Position numbers and translations under genes: made by a program. Under the pieces are notes generated by a model, which saw nothing but the letters and a program-made list of their open reading frames with translations, was not told the origin of the DNA and made no database searches. This document shows positions 1 to 10,092 of a stretch of DNA of 64,000 bases, one piece after another. The stretch covers positions 62,001-126,000 of the forward strand of contig CAZEFE010000006.1 in NCBI GenBank assembly GCA_964511385.1, read 5' to 3'. The number at the start of each line of letters is the position of its first letter. The first letter of the stretch is position 1. This stretch comes from CAILHX01 sp964511385. GTDB lineage: Bacteria; Pseudomonadota; Gammaproteobacteria; Burkholderiales; Methylophilaceae.

Positions 1-364
1 AGCCGTTGAGGATAATGTTGCCGATCTCGCTCATCGCCTCTTGTTCCAGCTCGGTGAGTTCGGCCAGCGGCACGGATTCCCCCAGCATCTTGTGCACGAT
101 GGTGATGGTCTTGTCTTCGGGAAAGACCAGCATGGCATCGGCGTCGAAGGCGCCGCTGAAGCGCTGCGATACCGCAGAAATGCGCTGTTTTTCCGTTTCG
201 GCCAGCGCTGGCTGCGGTGCGTCCTTGCTGTAGATCTCCAGGCTGGGAGCGGCCATCCTGATTTCTTGCCGGACCATTGTGCTGAGGCTGGCCGCAGCTT
301 TGCCCAGGCCTATGTTGAACACTTCCAGCAACGCATCGCGTTGCATTTCAGTGATGGCAATCAT
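1..364 (-). CDS. CheC/CheX-type chemotaxis phosphatase, partial (C-terminus beyond window)
   Basis: The reading frame starts at the ATG complementary to 362-364 and runs off the left edge after about 121 codons. The N-terminus contains FNIGLGKAAASLSTMV, and near the window edge is EQEAMSEIGNIILNG. These are the two E-x-x-N helices that carry the phosphatase residues in CheC proteins. The family dephosphorylates CheY-P and tunes chemotaxis or related two-component outputs. Its ATG overlaps the TGA of the upstream response regulator by 4 bp, so the two are probably translationally coupled, and that regulator is the likely substrate. The family call is good. Whether flagellar chemotaxis is the output cannot be judged from this fragment. 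Confidence 0.85.
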   Translation of the reverse strand, partial: MIAITEMQRDALLEVFNIGLGKAAASLSTMVRQEIRMAAPSLEIYSKDAPQPALAETEKQRISAVSQRFSGAFDADAMLVFPEDKTITIVHKMLGESVPLAELTELEQEAMSEIGNIILNG

Positions 365-744
365 CCGTTGCCTGCAAAAAAAGCCAGTGCCTGATCCACC
401 CCTTCCTGGGTGATCGGTTTGGGGATGAAAATCAGGCCGAGTTCCGCGCTCTTTTTGCGCGTACTGTCCTGGACATTGGCAGTGAATACGGCGATTCTGG
501 TGGCGGGGACTTGTTGCAGGATGCGCTCCGACGTCTGCAAGCCATCGATGCCCGGCATGTTCAAGTCCATGGTGATGTAGTTTGGCGTGTCACGCTCTAC
601 GGTCTGGATGGCTTCCTCGCCGTTTGACGCTTCGAGCACCAGCCAATCCGGGCGGCGGCCTTGCACCATGGCGCGAATAATCATGCGCGAGACGCGACTA
701 TCGTCAACGATCAGGAGAGTCTTGATTTTGCTGTCTGCGCTCAT
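361..744 (-). CDS. Single-domain CheY-like response regulator
   Basis: The protein is 127 residues, just one receiver domain. The acidic pair is D14/D15, the phospho-acceptor is D60 in the MDLNMPG segment, and the conserved switch residues are T88 and K109 (IPKP). There is no output domain, so it should signal by protein-protein contact as CheY does. The stop overlaps the start of the CheC-like gene (ATGA at 361-364), pairing a receiver with its probable phosphatase. The cognate kinase is not in the window. Naming it cheY would over-reach, because no other chemotaxis core genes are adjacent. Confidence 0.88.
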   Translation of the reverse strand: MSADSKIKTLLIVDDSRVSRMIIRAMVQGRRPDWLVLEASNGEEAIQTVERDTPNYITMDLNMPGIDGLQTSERILQQVPATRIAVFTANVQDSTRKKSAELGLIFIPKPITQEGVDQALAFFAGNG

Positions 745-787
745 TTACTCGTTACGGAAATGATTGACCAACTTCGCGGAAATTGTA

Positions 788-1294
788 TCACGCGTGATTG
801 TAGCGTATGCCAGTAATTTCCAGTTCCACCGGTCCGGCAGGACGTTTCCAGGTGACGGTTTCACCGACCTTGTGGCCAATCAGCGCTTTAGCCAGCGGTG
901 AAGCCCAGCTTACCTTGTGCTGGGCAATGTCGGCCTCGTCTTCGCCGACAATGTGGAATTCCAGGATCGTACCGTCTTCTTCTTCCACGCTGACAATGGC
1001 GCCAAAGCGCACCTCATTCTGCGGGTGGCTGCTGGTATCCACCAGAATGGCGCTTTCCAGGCGAGCGGCGTAATAGCGCAGGTCGCGCGCCACTTCGGCC
1101 AGATCCTGGGCGGCAAAAGGGTCATCCTTTTTTTCGCTCAATTCCAGGCGCCGCGCTTCCAGGCGATCGAATTCCTGTTGCAGTTGCTGTAATCCGGTTG
1201 TGGTGACGTAGTTAGGGTCGTCGCTGATAGGCCGCTCGACCAGTTCGTCGCCTGCCTGCTCGAATTTGTCTTCGTTAAGAAATGCTCGGCTCAT
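788..1294 (-). CDS. greB: Transcription elongation factor GreB
   Basis: At 168 residues this has the normal GreB length. It begins MSRAFLNED and then has ERPISDDPNYVTTTGLQQLQ, the N-terminal signature that separates GreB from GreA. Residues about 30-85 form the coiled-coil arm that enters the RNA polymerase secondary channel. The C-terminal half is the FKBP-like globular domain, with SPLAKALIGHKVGE near residues 130-145. GreB stimulates the intrinsic transcript cleavage of backtracked RNA polymerase. The gene lies 3 bp downstream of guaA, so it may be read through from the guaB-guaA direction. Confidence 0.93.
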   Translation of the reverse strand: MSRAFLNEDKFEQAGDELVERPISDDPNYVTTTGLQQLQQEFDRLEARRLELSEKKDDPFAAQDLAEVARDLRYYAARLESAILVDTSSHPQNEVRFGAIVSVEEEDGTILEFHIVGEDEADIAQHKVSWASPLAKALIGHKVGETVTWKRPAGPVELEITGIRYNHA

Positions 1295-1297
1295 GGC

Positions 1298-2881
1298 TTA
1301 TTCCCACTCAATCGTCGCGGGCGGTTTGCCGGAAATATCGTAAACAACCCTGTTAATTCCCCGCACCTCGTTGATGATGCGGTTGGACACCTTGCCCAGC
1401 AGGCTGTAGGGCAATTCCGCCCAGTGCGCGGTCATGAAGTCACTGGTGACCACGGCGCGCAGCGCGACCACGTAGTCATAGGTGCGGCCGTCGCCCATCA
1501 CGCCTACCGACTTGACCGGCAGAAATACGGTAAATGCCTGGCTGGTGAGGTCGTACCAGGTCTTGCCGGTTTTTTCATCCAGGGTATTGCGCAACTCTTC
1601 GATAAAAATTGCATCGGCGCGGCGCAGCAGGTCGGCATAGTCCTTTTTCACTTCGCCCAGGATGCGCACCCCAAGGCCGGGACCGGGGAAGGGGTGGCGG
1701 TACACCATGTCGTGCGGCAGGCCCAATGCAATACCAAGCTCGCGCACTTCATCCTTGAACAAGTCGCGTAGCGGTTCCAGCAGTTTCAGCCCCAGGGTTT
1801 CCGGCAAGCCGCCGACGTTATGGTGGCTCTTGATGGTGACGGCCTTTTTCGACTTCGCGCCGCCGGATTCGATCACGTCGGGGTAAATGGTGCCCTGCGC
1901 CAGCCATTTGGCATTGGCCAGTTTTTTGGCTTCACGCTGAAACACCTCGACAAACTCGCGGCCGATAATCTTGCGCTTGGCTTCCGGGTCGGTGACGCCA
2001 GCCAGTTGGCCCATAAACTCCGCGGTGGCATCCACATGGATGACCTTGGCATGCAGTCGGCCGGCAAACATGTCCATCACCATCTTGCCTTCGTCCAGGC
2101 GCAGCAGGCCGTGGTCTACAAACACGCAGGTGAGCTGGTCGCCAATGGCGCGGTGGATGAGTGCTGCCGCCACGCTGGAATCCACGCCGCCCGAAAGGCC
2201 CAGGATCACTTCTTCATCACCCACCTGGGTGCGGATTTTTTCCACGGCTTCGGCAATGTGGTCTTTCATCACCCAGTCGGGGGTTGCAGCGCAAATTTCC
2301 AGGACAAAGCGTTCCAGCATGGCCTGGCCCTGCCGGGTGTGCGTCACTTCGGGGTGGAACTGCACTCCGTAGAACTTGCGCGTTTCATCGGCAAAAGCGG
2401 CGATGGGGGTGGTGTCGTTGCCAGCGATGACCTTGAAGCCGGGCGGCAGTTCGGTGACCTTGTCGCCGTGGCTCATCCATACGTCGAGCAGGCCGTGGCC
2501 TTCGGCGTTGGTGGCGTCCTGGATGTCGCGGAACAGGGCAGAGTGCCCACGGGCGCGCACCTGGGCATAACCGAATTCGCGCTTGTGCCCGGCCTCGACC
2601 TTGCCGCCCAGTTGCTGCGCCATGGTCTGCATGCCGTAACAAATGCCCAGCACCGGCACCCCAAGCTCGAACACTGCCTGCGGGGCCTTGTCGGTTTCTT
2701 CTTCATACACGCTGGCATGGCTGCCGGAAAGGATGATGCCGTTCGCGCCAAAATTGCGTACGAACTCATCCGACACGTCGCAGGGATGGATTTCGCAATA
2801 AACATGCGCTTCACGCACGCGGCGGGCGATGAGTTGGGTAACTTGGGAACCGAAATCCAGGATGAGAATTTTGCTATGCAT
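1298..2881 (-). CDS. guaA: GMP synthase (glutamine-hydrolysing)
   Basis: The protein has 527 residues from the chosen start [13 protein letters not shown]. An upstream in-frame Met would add 20 residues with no homology to the family. The N-terminal class I glutamine amidotransferase has its nucleophile at C81 in VLGICYGMQ and a later FHPE histidine/glutamate pair. The ATP pyrophosphatase domain has the SGGVDSS loop near residue 235. The C-terminal dimerisation domain ends in the typical PPATIEWE. The enzyme converts XMP to GMP with glutamine and ATP. It sits just downstream of guaB, whose product makes XMP, which is the classical guaBA order. Confidence 0.97.
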   Translation of the reverse strand: MHSKILILDFGSQVTQLIARRVREAHVYCEIHPCDVSDEFVRNFGANGIILSGSHASVYEEETDKAPQAVFELGVPVLGICYGMQTMAQQLGGKVEAGHKREFGYAQVRARGHSALFRDIQDATNAEGHGLLDVWMSHGDKVTELPPGFKVIAGNDTTPIAAFADETRKFYGVQFHPEVTHTRQGQAMLERFVLEICAATPDWVMKDHIAEAVEKIRTQVGDEEVILGLSGGVDSSVAAALIHRAIGDQLTCVFVDHGLLRLDEGKMVMDMFAGRLHAKVIHVDATAEFMGQLAGVTDPEAKRKIIGREFVEVFQREAKKLANAKWLAQGTIYPDVIESGGAKSKKAVTIKSHHNVGGLPETLGLKLLEPLRDLFKDEVRELGIALGLPHDMVYRHPFPGPGLGVRILGEVKKDYADLLRRADAIFIEELRNTLDEKTGKTWYDLTSQAFTVFLPVKSVGVMGDGRTYDYVVALRAVVTSDFMTAHWAELPYSLLGKVSNRIINEVRGINRVVYDISGKPPATIEWE

Positions 2882-2957
2882 GGTTTTCCGTGCAGGGTGA
2901 GGTGGGTAAATGCAAGGAATGGGTGGAGGCGAAAGCCTCACACCCTAGTTATCACGC

Positions 2958-4445
<1,488 letters not shown>

Positions 4446-4529
4446 TTATACAGGCTGCCGGGTGACCGGTAAATTACATATATCCAATTACTTGTATGCG
4501 TCCAGCCTGGGCGCGGGGATTCAGGCGGC

Positions 4530-4850
4530 TTACGCGCCTTCCAGATCGCCGCCGCCTTTTTTCATGACCTTGCCTTCGGCGGCGCGCTGGCGGCGCACTT
4601 CCTTGGGGTCGGCAATCAGCGGGCGGTAAATTTCCACGCGGTCTTTTTCACGCAGCACGGTATCGAGTTTGACCAGTTTGCCGAAAATTCCGACCTTGTT
4701 GCTGGTCAAGTCAATGTCAGGAAACTTCTGCAGGATGCCGGAGGCAATGATGGCTTGTTCGGCCGTGGTATCTGGCGCAACGCCAACCGGCAGGATCAGT
4801 TGCGTATCCGGCAGGGCATAGGCCACTTCAACATGTATCTGGTTAGGCAT
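4530..4850 (-). CDS. rnfH: RnfH family protein (UPF0125)
   Basis: This is a 106-residue ubiquitin-like beta-grasp protein. It contains VEVAYALPD near the start, VGIFGKLVKLDTVL in the middle and DRVEIYRPLIADPKEVRRQRA near the end, which is the RnfH signature. RnfH genes commonly follow ratA, as here. The start overlaps the ratA stop by 8 bp. The biochemical role is not established, and despite the name there are no rnf electron-transport genes nearby. Confidence 0.9.
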   Translation of the reverse strand: MPNQIHVEVAYALPDTQLILPVGVAPDTTAEQAIIASGILQKFPDIDLTSNKVGIFGKLVKLDTVLREKDRVEIYRPLIADPKEVRRQRAAEGKVMKKGGGDLEGA

Positions 4851-5277
4851 TCAACACTCTCTCTGCACGTGCCACAAACGCGTCTACAAAAGTATTGGCA
4901 ATGTGGCTGAAAACCGGGGCGATGATTTTTTCCAACAAGGCGTTGGAGAACTCATAGTGTAACTCGAACTCGATTTTACAGGCAGTCGGGCTGAGCGCCG
5001 TGAACTGCCAGAATCCGTGCAGGCGGCGGAAAGGGCCGTCTACCAGCCCAATATCCATGCGCTTGGGAAACTGCTTGGCATTCTCCGTGGTGAAATTCTG
5101 CTTGATGCCGTGGTAGTTGATGTGCAGCGTTGCCGACGTGCTGGTGTCGGTGCGCCATTTCAAATCCACCCCGCCGCACCAGGGCAGGAATTCCGGGTAA
5201 TTTTCTGCGGTATCCACCAAAGTGAACATCTGCTCGGCGGAGTAGGGAACCAGTACGGTTTTTTCGACTTGGGTCAT
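4843..5277 (-). CDS. ratA: RatA-type START/polyketide-cyclase-like protein
   Basis: The chosen start MTQVEKTVLVPYSAEQMF gives 144 residues. An upstream Met would run into the divergent smpB gene. The sequence has the RatA/Coq10 features YSAEQMFTLVDTAENYPEFLPWC and, later, GPFRRLHGFWQF. Family members are reported either as ribosome-association toxins or as ubiquinone-binding chaperones of the Coq10 type. The second role seems at least as likely for a lone chromosomal copy. It is divergent from smpB across a 68 bp promoter region, a conserved proteobacterial arrangement with rnfH following. Confidence 0.88.
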   Translation of the reverse strand: MTQVEKTVLVPYSAEQMFTLVDTAENYPEFLPWCGGVDLKWRTDTSTSATLHINYHGIKQNFTTENAKQFPKRMDIGLVDGPFRRLHGFWQFTALSPTACKIEFELHYEFSNALLEKIIAPVFSHIANTFVDAFVARAERVLNA

Positions 5278-5345
5278 GCTAAATGATGAGGCGATCAAGG
5301 GGTATGGGTTAAAATGGGCAATTCTAAGCGATTCAAAGCTGAAGC

Positions 5346-5795
5346 ATGAGCATAGCAAACAACAAAAAGGCGTTTCACGACTACTTCATAGAAGATCAAT
5401 ATGAAGCCGGCGTGGTGCTGGACGGCTGGGAAGTCAAAGCCATCCGCGAAGGCAAGGTCAACATCAAGGAAGCCTACGTGGTGATCCAGCGTGGTGAAAT
5501 CTACATCATCGGCTGCCATATCACCCCGCTGGGTTCGGCTTCCACCCACGTACGCCCCGACGCCACCCGTACGCGCAAACTGCTGCTCCACAGCGAGCAG
5601 ATCGCCAAACTGATCGGCCAGGTGGAGCGCGCCGGTTATACCCTGGTGCCGCTGGACATGCACTACAACAAAGGCCGCATCAAGATCCAGATTGGCCTGG
5701 CCAAGGGCAAAAAGCAGTACGACAAGCGAGAGGCTGAGAAAGAACGGGACTGGGAACGCGAAAAAGGCCGCTTGGTGCGCGCCCATAACAAATAG
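5346..5795 (+). CDS. smpB: SsrA-binding protein SmpB
   Basis: This is a 149-residue OB-fold protein starting [22 protein letters not shown], followed by [21 protein letters not shown], both hallmarks of SmpB. The C-terminus is highly basic ([19 protein letters not shown]), the tail that enters the ribosomal A site in place of an mRNA codon. SmpB carries alanyl-tmRNA to stalled ribosomes during trans-translation. Its RNA partner ssrA begins 85 bp downstream, so both components of the rescue system are adjacent. Confidence 0.97.
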   Translation: MSIANNKKAFHDYFIEDQYEAGVVLDGWEVKAIREGKVNIKEAYVVIQRGEIYIIGCHITPLGSASTHVRPDATRTRKLLLHSEQIAKLIGQVERAGYTLVPLDMHYNKGRIKIQIGLAKGKKQYDKREAEKERDWEREKGRLVRAHNK

Positions 5796-5821
5796 CCGCG
5801 GCCAGTTGGGCAATAGCAGCG

Positions 5822-5827
5822 TATAAT
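5822..5827 (+). promoter_or_regulatory. Probable -10 box for ssrA
   Basis: A perfect TATAAT lies between the smpB stop and the mature tmRNA 5' end. It would give a precursor with a leader of roughly 45 nt for RNase P to remove. No convincing -35 element was found at the normal spacing, so the assignment is moderate. Confidence 0.45.
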
Positions 5828-5880
5828 TTCGGCTGGGACTTGAACTTAACGTAAAAGTCACCATCTTAGTAAGCATCGTG

Positions 5881-6244
5881 GGGGCCGACCAGGTTTCGAC
5901 GTGGGTTACAAAGCAGTGCAGGGCATACCGAGGACCCGCCACCTCGTAAATAAGCTGGAAAAAAGTATAGTCGCAAACGACGAAACTTACGCTCTGGCCG
6001 CTTAATCCCGGCTAGACGCTGCACCGAAGGGTCTCTCGGTCGGGTCAGGCAACTGGCAGCAGCGTCATAAAGAGAGACTCGTGTTGTATTGGGTTACTTA
6101 ATACAACATTAAATCCAAGGTAACTCGCCTGATGTTTGCTTGCTCGTTGGTGTGCATCAGGTTAAATCAAACAACACAGCTAAGTATGTAGAACTGTCTG
6201 TGGAGGGCTTGCGGACGGGGGTTCGATTCCCCCCGGCTCCACCA
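5881..6244 (+). ncRNA. ssrA: Transfer-messenger RNA (tmRNA)
   Basis: The 5' end GGGGCCGACC pairs with the 3' CGGCTCC of the tRNA-like domain, followed by A and an encoded CCA. The T arm GGTTCGATTCC precedes the 3' acceptor strand. The tag reading frame at about 5973-6005 reads ANDETYALAA then TAA, with the resume codon GCA. This tag type is found in Betaproteobacteria. The length of about 364 nt is normal for a one-piece tmRNA. With SmpB it tags and releases nascent chains from stalled ribosomes. Confidence 0.95.
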
Positions 6245-6249
6245 AATTG

Positions 6250-6280
6250 AAAAAGGTCACCCATTCGGGTGGCCTTTTTT
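6250..6280 (+). terminator. Rho-independent terminator of ssrA
   Basis: The stem AAGGTCACCC pairs with GGGTGGCCTT across an ATTC loop, with one G-T pair, and is followed by a run of T. It starts 6 bp after the tmRNA CCA end. Confidence 0.85.
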
Positions 6281-6407
6281 ATTTGAATAAGCCACCGTAG
6301 GGGTCGAATCTCGTCTTGTGTGGGTGGGCAGTGATTCGATCTGCATATGGCAATGCCCTTTTCCGCTGGATGCTTTAACATTGCGGCAACTTCAAGGAGC
6401 GTATTAG

Positions 6408-7454
6408 ATGAGCAAGGTTATACATTCGGCAGAATATCTGTTGGACAGGTTAGGGGACTTGAGTTCGCACTTAAGCGATGTCGCTTATGAGGACAAAAGC
6501 TATTTCGATAAGCCGCTGCAAATTATCAATCAGGCATTGGGTTTTCATATCGGGGTGTTGTACAAGATCGCCAACGTGATTGAAAACGACCTGATTCTGG
6601 AGGTTGTCTCGGTGAGCAATCCGCAGCATGACCGGCCCGATCTGCGCGAGGGGATGAAGATCTGCCTGGATATCAATAACCCTCCGCCTACTTTCATTAA
6701 CGAGGTGCTGGCGTTCAAGCATCAGGATGTTTCGGCCATCAATGTGCCCGGTATTGGCAGCGATATTGTCGGGGCGATTTATTTGCCGGAGAGCCTGGGT
6801 TTCGGTTATTTGCTGGCCGGCGATTTTCTGGGGGATGAGTCGGACACGCAGGAGCATGAGGCGCGGGTGTGCGAGATCATGTGCAACATGCTGAGCGCGA
6901 TGTTGATGAAAACGCAGTTCGAGAAACTGGCGAGTTATGATGGCTTGACCGGCCTGTTGAACAGCCGCGCCATTCGTGAGGCGCTGGAAGGCGCATTCCA
7001 GCGGCAGAAACGGAAAAAGGACGGTTCGGGGGCGATCGTCCTGGCGGATATTGATTTTTTCAAGAAAATCAACGATCAGCACGGGCATATCCAGGGCGAT
7101 TCAGTGTTGCAGGAGGTGGGCGGCATTCTGGACACCACGTTACGCAAGCACATTGATGCTACCGGGCGCTATGGTGGCGAGGAGTTTCTGCTGGTGTGCG
7201 AGGATACCGCTGTGGAGCATGTGATGAGCCTGGTGGAGCGTTTGCGCCAAACCATCGAGAACCACAATTTCATCAAGGTGGGGCATGACGGGAAGGTGGT
7301 GGATGGGGAGTGGCTGAAGGTCACCATGTCGTTTGGCGTTGCTGCTTTTGGCGAGCGGCTGGGGAGCAGCAAGGAGTTGCTGGCGGCCGCGGATGCAGCC
7401 TTGTATCAATCCAAAACCGGCGGGCGTAACCAGGTGACGCTGAACGCAGGTTAA
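6408..7454 (+). CDS. Diguanylate cyclase with N-terminal GAF-like sensor region
   Basis: The protein has 348 residues with AAGGAG upstream of the ATG. Residues about 1-170 have no membrane segment and look like a cytoplasmic GAF-type sensory domain, although its ligand is unknown. Residues about 175-345 are a GGDEF domain starting DGLTGLLNSRAI, with the active-site motif GGEEF at 256-260. GGDEF enzymes make cyclic di-GMP from two GTP. An intact GGEEF predicts catalytic activity. No RxxD inhibitory site was evident just before the motif. The gene appears monocistronic and ends convergently toward the CaCA-like exchanger. Confidence 0.9.
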   Translation: MSKVIHSAEYLLDRLGDLSSHLSDVAYEDKSYFDKPLQIINQALGFHIGVLYKIANVIENDLILEVVSVSNPQHDRPDLREGMKICLDINNPPPTFINEVLAFKHQDVSAINVPGIGSDIVGAIYLPESLGFGYLLAGDFLGDESDTQEHEARVCEIMCNMLSAMLMKTQFEKLASYDGLTGLLNSRAIREALEGAFQRQKRKKDGSGAIVLADIDFFKKINDQHGHIQGDSVLQEVGGILDTTLRKHIDATGRYGGEEFLLVCEDTAVEHVMSLVERLRQTIENHNFIKVGHDGKVVDGEWLKVTMSFGVAAFGERLGSSKELLAAADAALYQSKTGGRNQVTLNAG

Positions 7455-7461
7455 GCGAGAG

Positions 7462-7487
7462 ATCGCCCGACAAGTTGGGCTCCTACA
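7462..7487. repeat. REP-like extragenic palindrome
   Basis: Read on the minus strand, the core TGTAGGAGCCCAACTTGTCG followed by GGCGAT resembles the Pseudomonas-type REP consensus: a GTAGGAGC head, a stem-loop, then CGAT. The stem pairs GCCCAAC with GTCGGGC with one mismatch. It lies in the convergent gap between the GGDEF gene and the exchanger gene, the usual place for REP elements. Only one copy was noticed in this window. Confidence 0.5.
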
Positions 7488-7569
7488 AGGCTCGCGGCCT
7501 AATGGGCAATCCGTGTTCCACCCGCCCATTTACCTCAGCCTGCTCTCGCAGAGGAGGTGTCAGGCCCTT

Positions 7570-8571
7570 CTAATTGATAAGCCCCTGATACAGGAAAAGT
7601 CCGTAAGCGCCGATCAGGCCGAAGCCTATGGGGCGTGGCAGCCGTCCGATGGCGGCAATGAACAGGAAATGCACCGCTGCCGCGCCGAGGATGATGTAGC
7701 TGCCCATCTGAAAAAACGCGGGCACCTGGATGGTGTTGAACAGCGAAAACAGGCCGATGCACATGGGGATGCAGATGTGTCCATCGCCGATTTGCGAACT
7801 GAGCACGATGTCCTGCCGGCCGATGTAGGCGTAATACATGGCGATGAATGCGTTGGGCAATACCATCAGCGCGCCGCTCAACCAGCCTAGCTTGGCCAGG
7901 CTGAAGAACCGGTTTTCCGCCGTCGATATCCATTCCACCAGGTGGTCCACCGAAAAATAGATGCAATAAGCGCTGGCCGCGATGAGCGCCAGGTCAACGA
8001 CGAGCAGCCAGTGGAATGTTTTGTTTTTCCTGATGTTGTCTTTCAGTATTTCAAAAACATGCAGTATTTGCCAAAAAACGAATAACGCAACCAACACCAG
8101 GCCGTCGTAAAAATCGAGCACACGGTCTTTTGCCAGCGCCCAGAGTGTGCCGGTGAACAGGAACAATGCAATCAGGGTAAACAGCAAATTAAGCCGGTTG
8201 ATGCGGAAGAATTCCGCATGTTTTTTCTGGTTGCCGGTTTGGGGTGCCGTCGTGCCGAAAATCGTGGCAAGCCCGAGTATCAGCGTCAGGTTGGTGGCGT
8301 TGTTAACCAGGCAGTTTTCGATGACCAGCCCGCCATTGCTGGCAGAACGGCTCATGACATAGGCAAAGATGAGGTTCGCAAATCCCGAGCAGTAAGGCAT
8401 GATCAGCGTGCCCAGCACGGTGCCTTCGAAGCCTTTGCTCTCCATGGCGTGGAGGCGCCAGATCATGACGAATGACGCCGTTGCAAAGATGGCAAGCAGT
8501 ACCAACGGATCGGTAATGTGCGCCTGGATGATGTTGATGATGTTCTGTAACGTTGGGTCGATCGTTGGCAT
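7570..8571 (-). CDS. Sodium/calcium exchanger (CaCA)-like membrane protein
   Basis: This is a 333-residue integral membrane protein with about 10 hydrophobic segments. It has an internal two-fold resemblance to cation/Ca2+ antiporters. The first half contains YCSGFANLIFAYVM followed by ENCLVNNATNLTLILG, which resembles the alpha-1 repeat with its conserved N and G residues. The second half contains LPNAFIAMYYAYIG then SSQIGDGHICIPM, a diverged alpha-2. The usual acidic residue in G-T-S-x-P-E is not obvious in either repeat, so ion selectivity is uncertain. The family call is fair and the transported ion is unknown. Confidence 0.65.
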   Translation of the reverse strand: MPTIDPTLQNIINIIQAHITDPLVLLAIFATASFVMIWRLHAMESKGFEGTVLGTLIMPYCSGFANLIFAYVMSRSASNGGLVIENCLVNNATNLTLILGLATIFGTTAPQTGNQKKHAEFFRINRLNLLFTLIALFLFTGTLWALAKDRVLDFYDGLVLVALFVFWQILHVFEILKDNIRKNKTFHWLLVVDLALIAASAYCIYFSVDHLVEWISTAENRFFSLAKLGWLSGALMVLPNAFIAMYYAYIGRQDIVLSSQIGDGHICIPMCIGLFSLFNTIQVPAFFQMGSYIILGAAAVHFLFIAAIGRLPRPIGFGLIGAYGLFLYQGLIN

Positions 8572-8600
8572 TTGGTTTTATTGTTGGCGCAAGGCGGAAT

Positions 8601-9407
8601 TCACTTTCCCAGTGCTGCAATCTCCATTTCATTAAACCCCGCTTCACGCCGGGCATCCAGATTAAACGGTCCGCGCAGTACCGGCGCTTGATAGGTTTCG
8701 ACCATTTGCGCGTAGCAGGTTATTGCATCCAACCCGCGCTGTTCGCACAGCCAATGGTACCAACGGTTGCCGATGCGCACATGGCCGATTTCATCACGCA
8801 GGATAACATCAAGGATGGTTGCCGCTGCCTGGTCGCCGGCTTGTACGATCCTGGTGCGCAACCCGGGCGTGACATCCAGCCCGCGGGCTTCCATGGTGCG
8901 GGGGATGAGCGCCATGCGGGCGAGGAGGTCGCCGCTGGTTCTGGCTGCGATTTCCCACAGGCCGTCGTGTGCGGGAAGGTCGCCGTACGCGCAACCCAGG
9001 CTGTTCAGGTGCGCAGCCAGCAGGTTGAAATGCAGCGCTTCTTCTGCCGCGATGTGCAGCCAGTCGGCGTAATAGGCTTGCGGCATTCCGGGGAAGCGCC
9101 AGACGGCATCCAGCGCCAGGTTGATGGCGTTGAATTCGATGTGGGCGAGGGCGTGGATCATGGCGGCTCGGCCAGCTTTGGTTTGCAGCGTGCGCCGTTT
9201 GACCGTGCGCGGATCAACCAGCGGCGGTTTTTGTGGTCGGCCCGGGATGCCGGCCGGTGCCGGGATGTTGGCTGTGGCGTCCAGCGCCAGTCGGCCGGCG
9301 GCCCAATCTTCGTCCAGTTGCATGGTGCCTTCAGCCTTGGCTTCCGGGTCTGTCGCGGCGAGCCAATACAACGCGGCCCGGCGTAGTTCTGTGCCTTGAT
9401 CAGTCAT
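8601..9407 (-). CDS. DUF455 family ferritin-like protein
   Basis: The protein has 268 residues and is mostly alpha-helical. Ferritin-like metal ligands are visible in order: HALAHIEFNAINLALD near residue 85, EEALHFNLL near residue 120, and RDEIGHVRIGNRWY near residue 205. These give an E-H-x-x-E-type di-metal site across a four-helix bundle, as in DUF455 proteins and the related MiaE-like hydroxylases. The substrate is unknown. It is on the same strand as the umuD-like gene, 17 bp downstream, and may be co-transcribed with it. Confidence 0.82.
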   Translation of the reverse strand: MTDQGTELRRAALYWLAATDPEAKAEGTMQLDEDWAAGRLALDATANIPAPAGIPGRPQKPPLVDPRTVKRRTLQTKAGRAAMIHALAHIEFNAINLALDAVWRFPGMPQAYYADWLHIAAEEALHFNLLAAHLNSLGCAYGDLPAHDGLWEIAARTSGDLLARMALIPRTMEARGLDVTPGLRTRIVQAGDQAAATILDVILRDEIGHVRIGNRWYHWLCEQRGLDAITCYAQMVETYQAPVLRGPFNLDARREAGFNEMEIAALGK

Positions 9408-9424
9408 GGCTGGTTGCTGATGGC

Positions 9425-10015
9425 TTACTTGAATTTACGCATCGAACCGGTAATCACGCCCCACACCTGAAACGATTGTTCTGCGGTGATTTCAATGACC
9501 GGGTAGTTTTTGTTGGCCGGCAACAGGCGCGGGCCGTGTTTGGATTTGCCCAGGGTTTTGACGGTGAATTCACCGTCCAGCACGGCGAGCACGATGTCGC
9601 CGATCTGCGCCAGGCGCGAGCGATCCACCACCAGCACATCGTCTTCAAAGATGCCGGCGTCTATCATGGAATCACCCTTGACCCGTACGAAAAAAGTCTC
9701 GGTATCGTTATCGATCAAATAATCGCTGGGGTTCAGCCTTTTTTCCACATGCTCGTCAGCGGGGGAGGGGAATCCGGCAGACACCTTGGAGGTGTAGAGC
9801 GGCAACGCCAGAGCGGATGTGTCTTCGCCCACGGCAACAATCTCGGCGACATTGTCCTGGCCTTCGCGCAGGCGTTTTTTTTCCAGCGCGCCGAGGAAAT
9901 CCTTGACGGTGTGCTCCTGGCTGGCCGGCACGCGCAGTACGGTGGTGGGTTCGCCATATTTGCCGGTGCCTTGCGGGCGTCCTGCATTTTCTCGTTTGCC
10001 GCCTCTGGCTGCCAT
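9425..10015 (-). CDS. UmuD/LexA-type self-cleaving S24 peptidase
   Basis: The 196-residue protein contains an Ala-Gly cleavage site in KVSAGFPSP near residue 85. The Ser of GDSMIDAGI and the Lys of EFTVKTL form the Ser/Lys dyad of the LexA/UmuD superfamily. It is longer than E. coli UmuD because of an N-terminal basic segment GGKRENAGRPQG followed by TTVLRVP, seen in several UmuD-like proteins and possibly DNA-binding. In UmuD the cleaved form joins UmuC to make error-prone Pol V. No umuC follows; the next gene is the DUF455 protein. No clear LexA box lies upstream. Confidence 0.82.
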   Translation of the reverse strand: MAARGGKRENAGRPQGTGKYGEPTTVLRVPASQEHTVKDFLGALEKKRLREGQDNVAEIVAVGEDTSALALPLYTSKVSAGFPSPADEHVEKRLNPSDYLIDNDTETFFVRVKGDSMIDAGIFEDDVLVVDRSRLAQIGDIVLAVLDGEFTVKTLGKSKHGPRLLPANKNYPVIEITAEQSFQVWGVITGSMRKFK

Positions 10016-10092
10016 TTAAAACTCCATTTTGATTTCTGTTCGGTATTCAAACACGCGGGCGGCCTGCGGTCAAATGGTAATATGCCGGCATC

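Noticed and set aside
10016..10092. Possible LexA box before the UmuD-like gene
   Set aside because: Only a CTGT half-site is present; the second half does not read ACAG at the required spacing.
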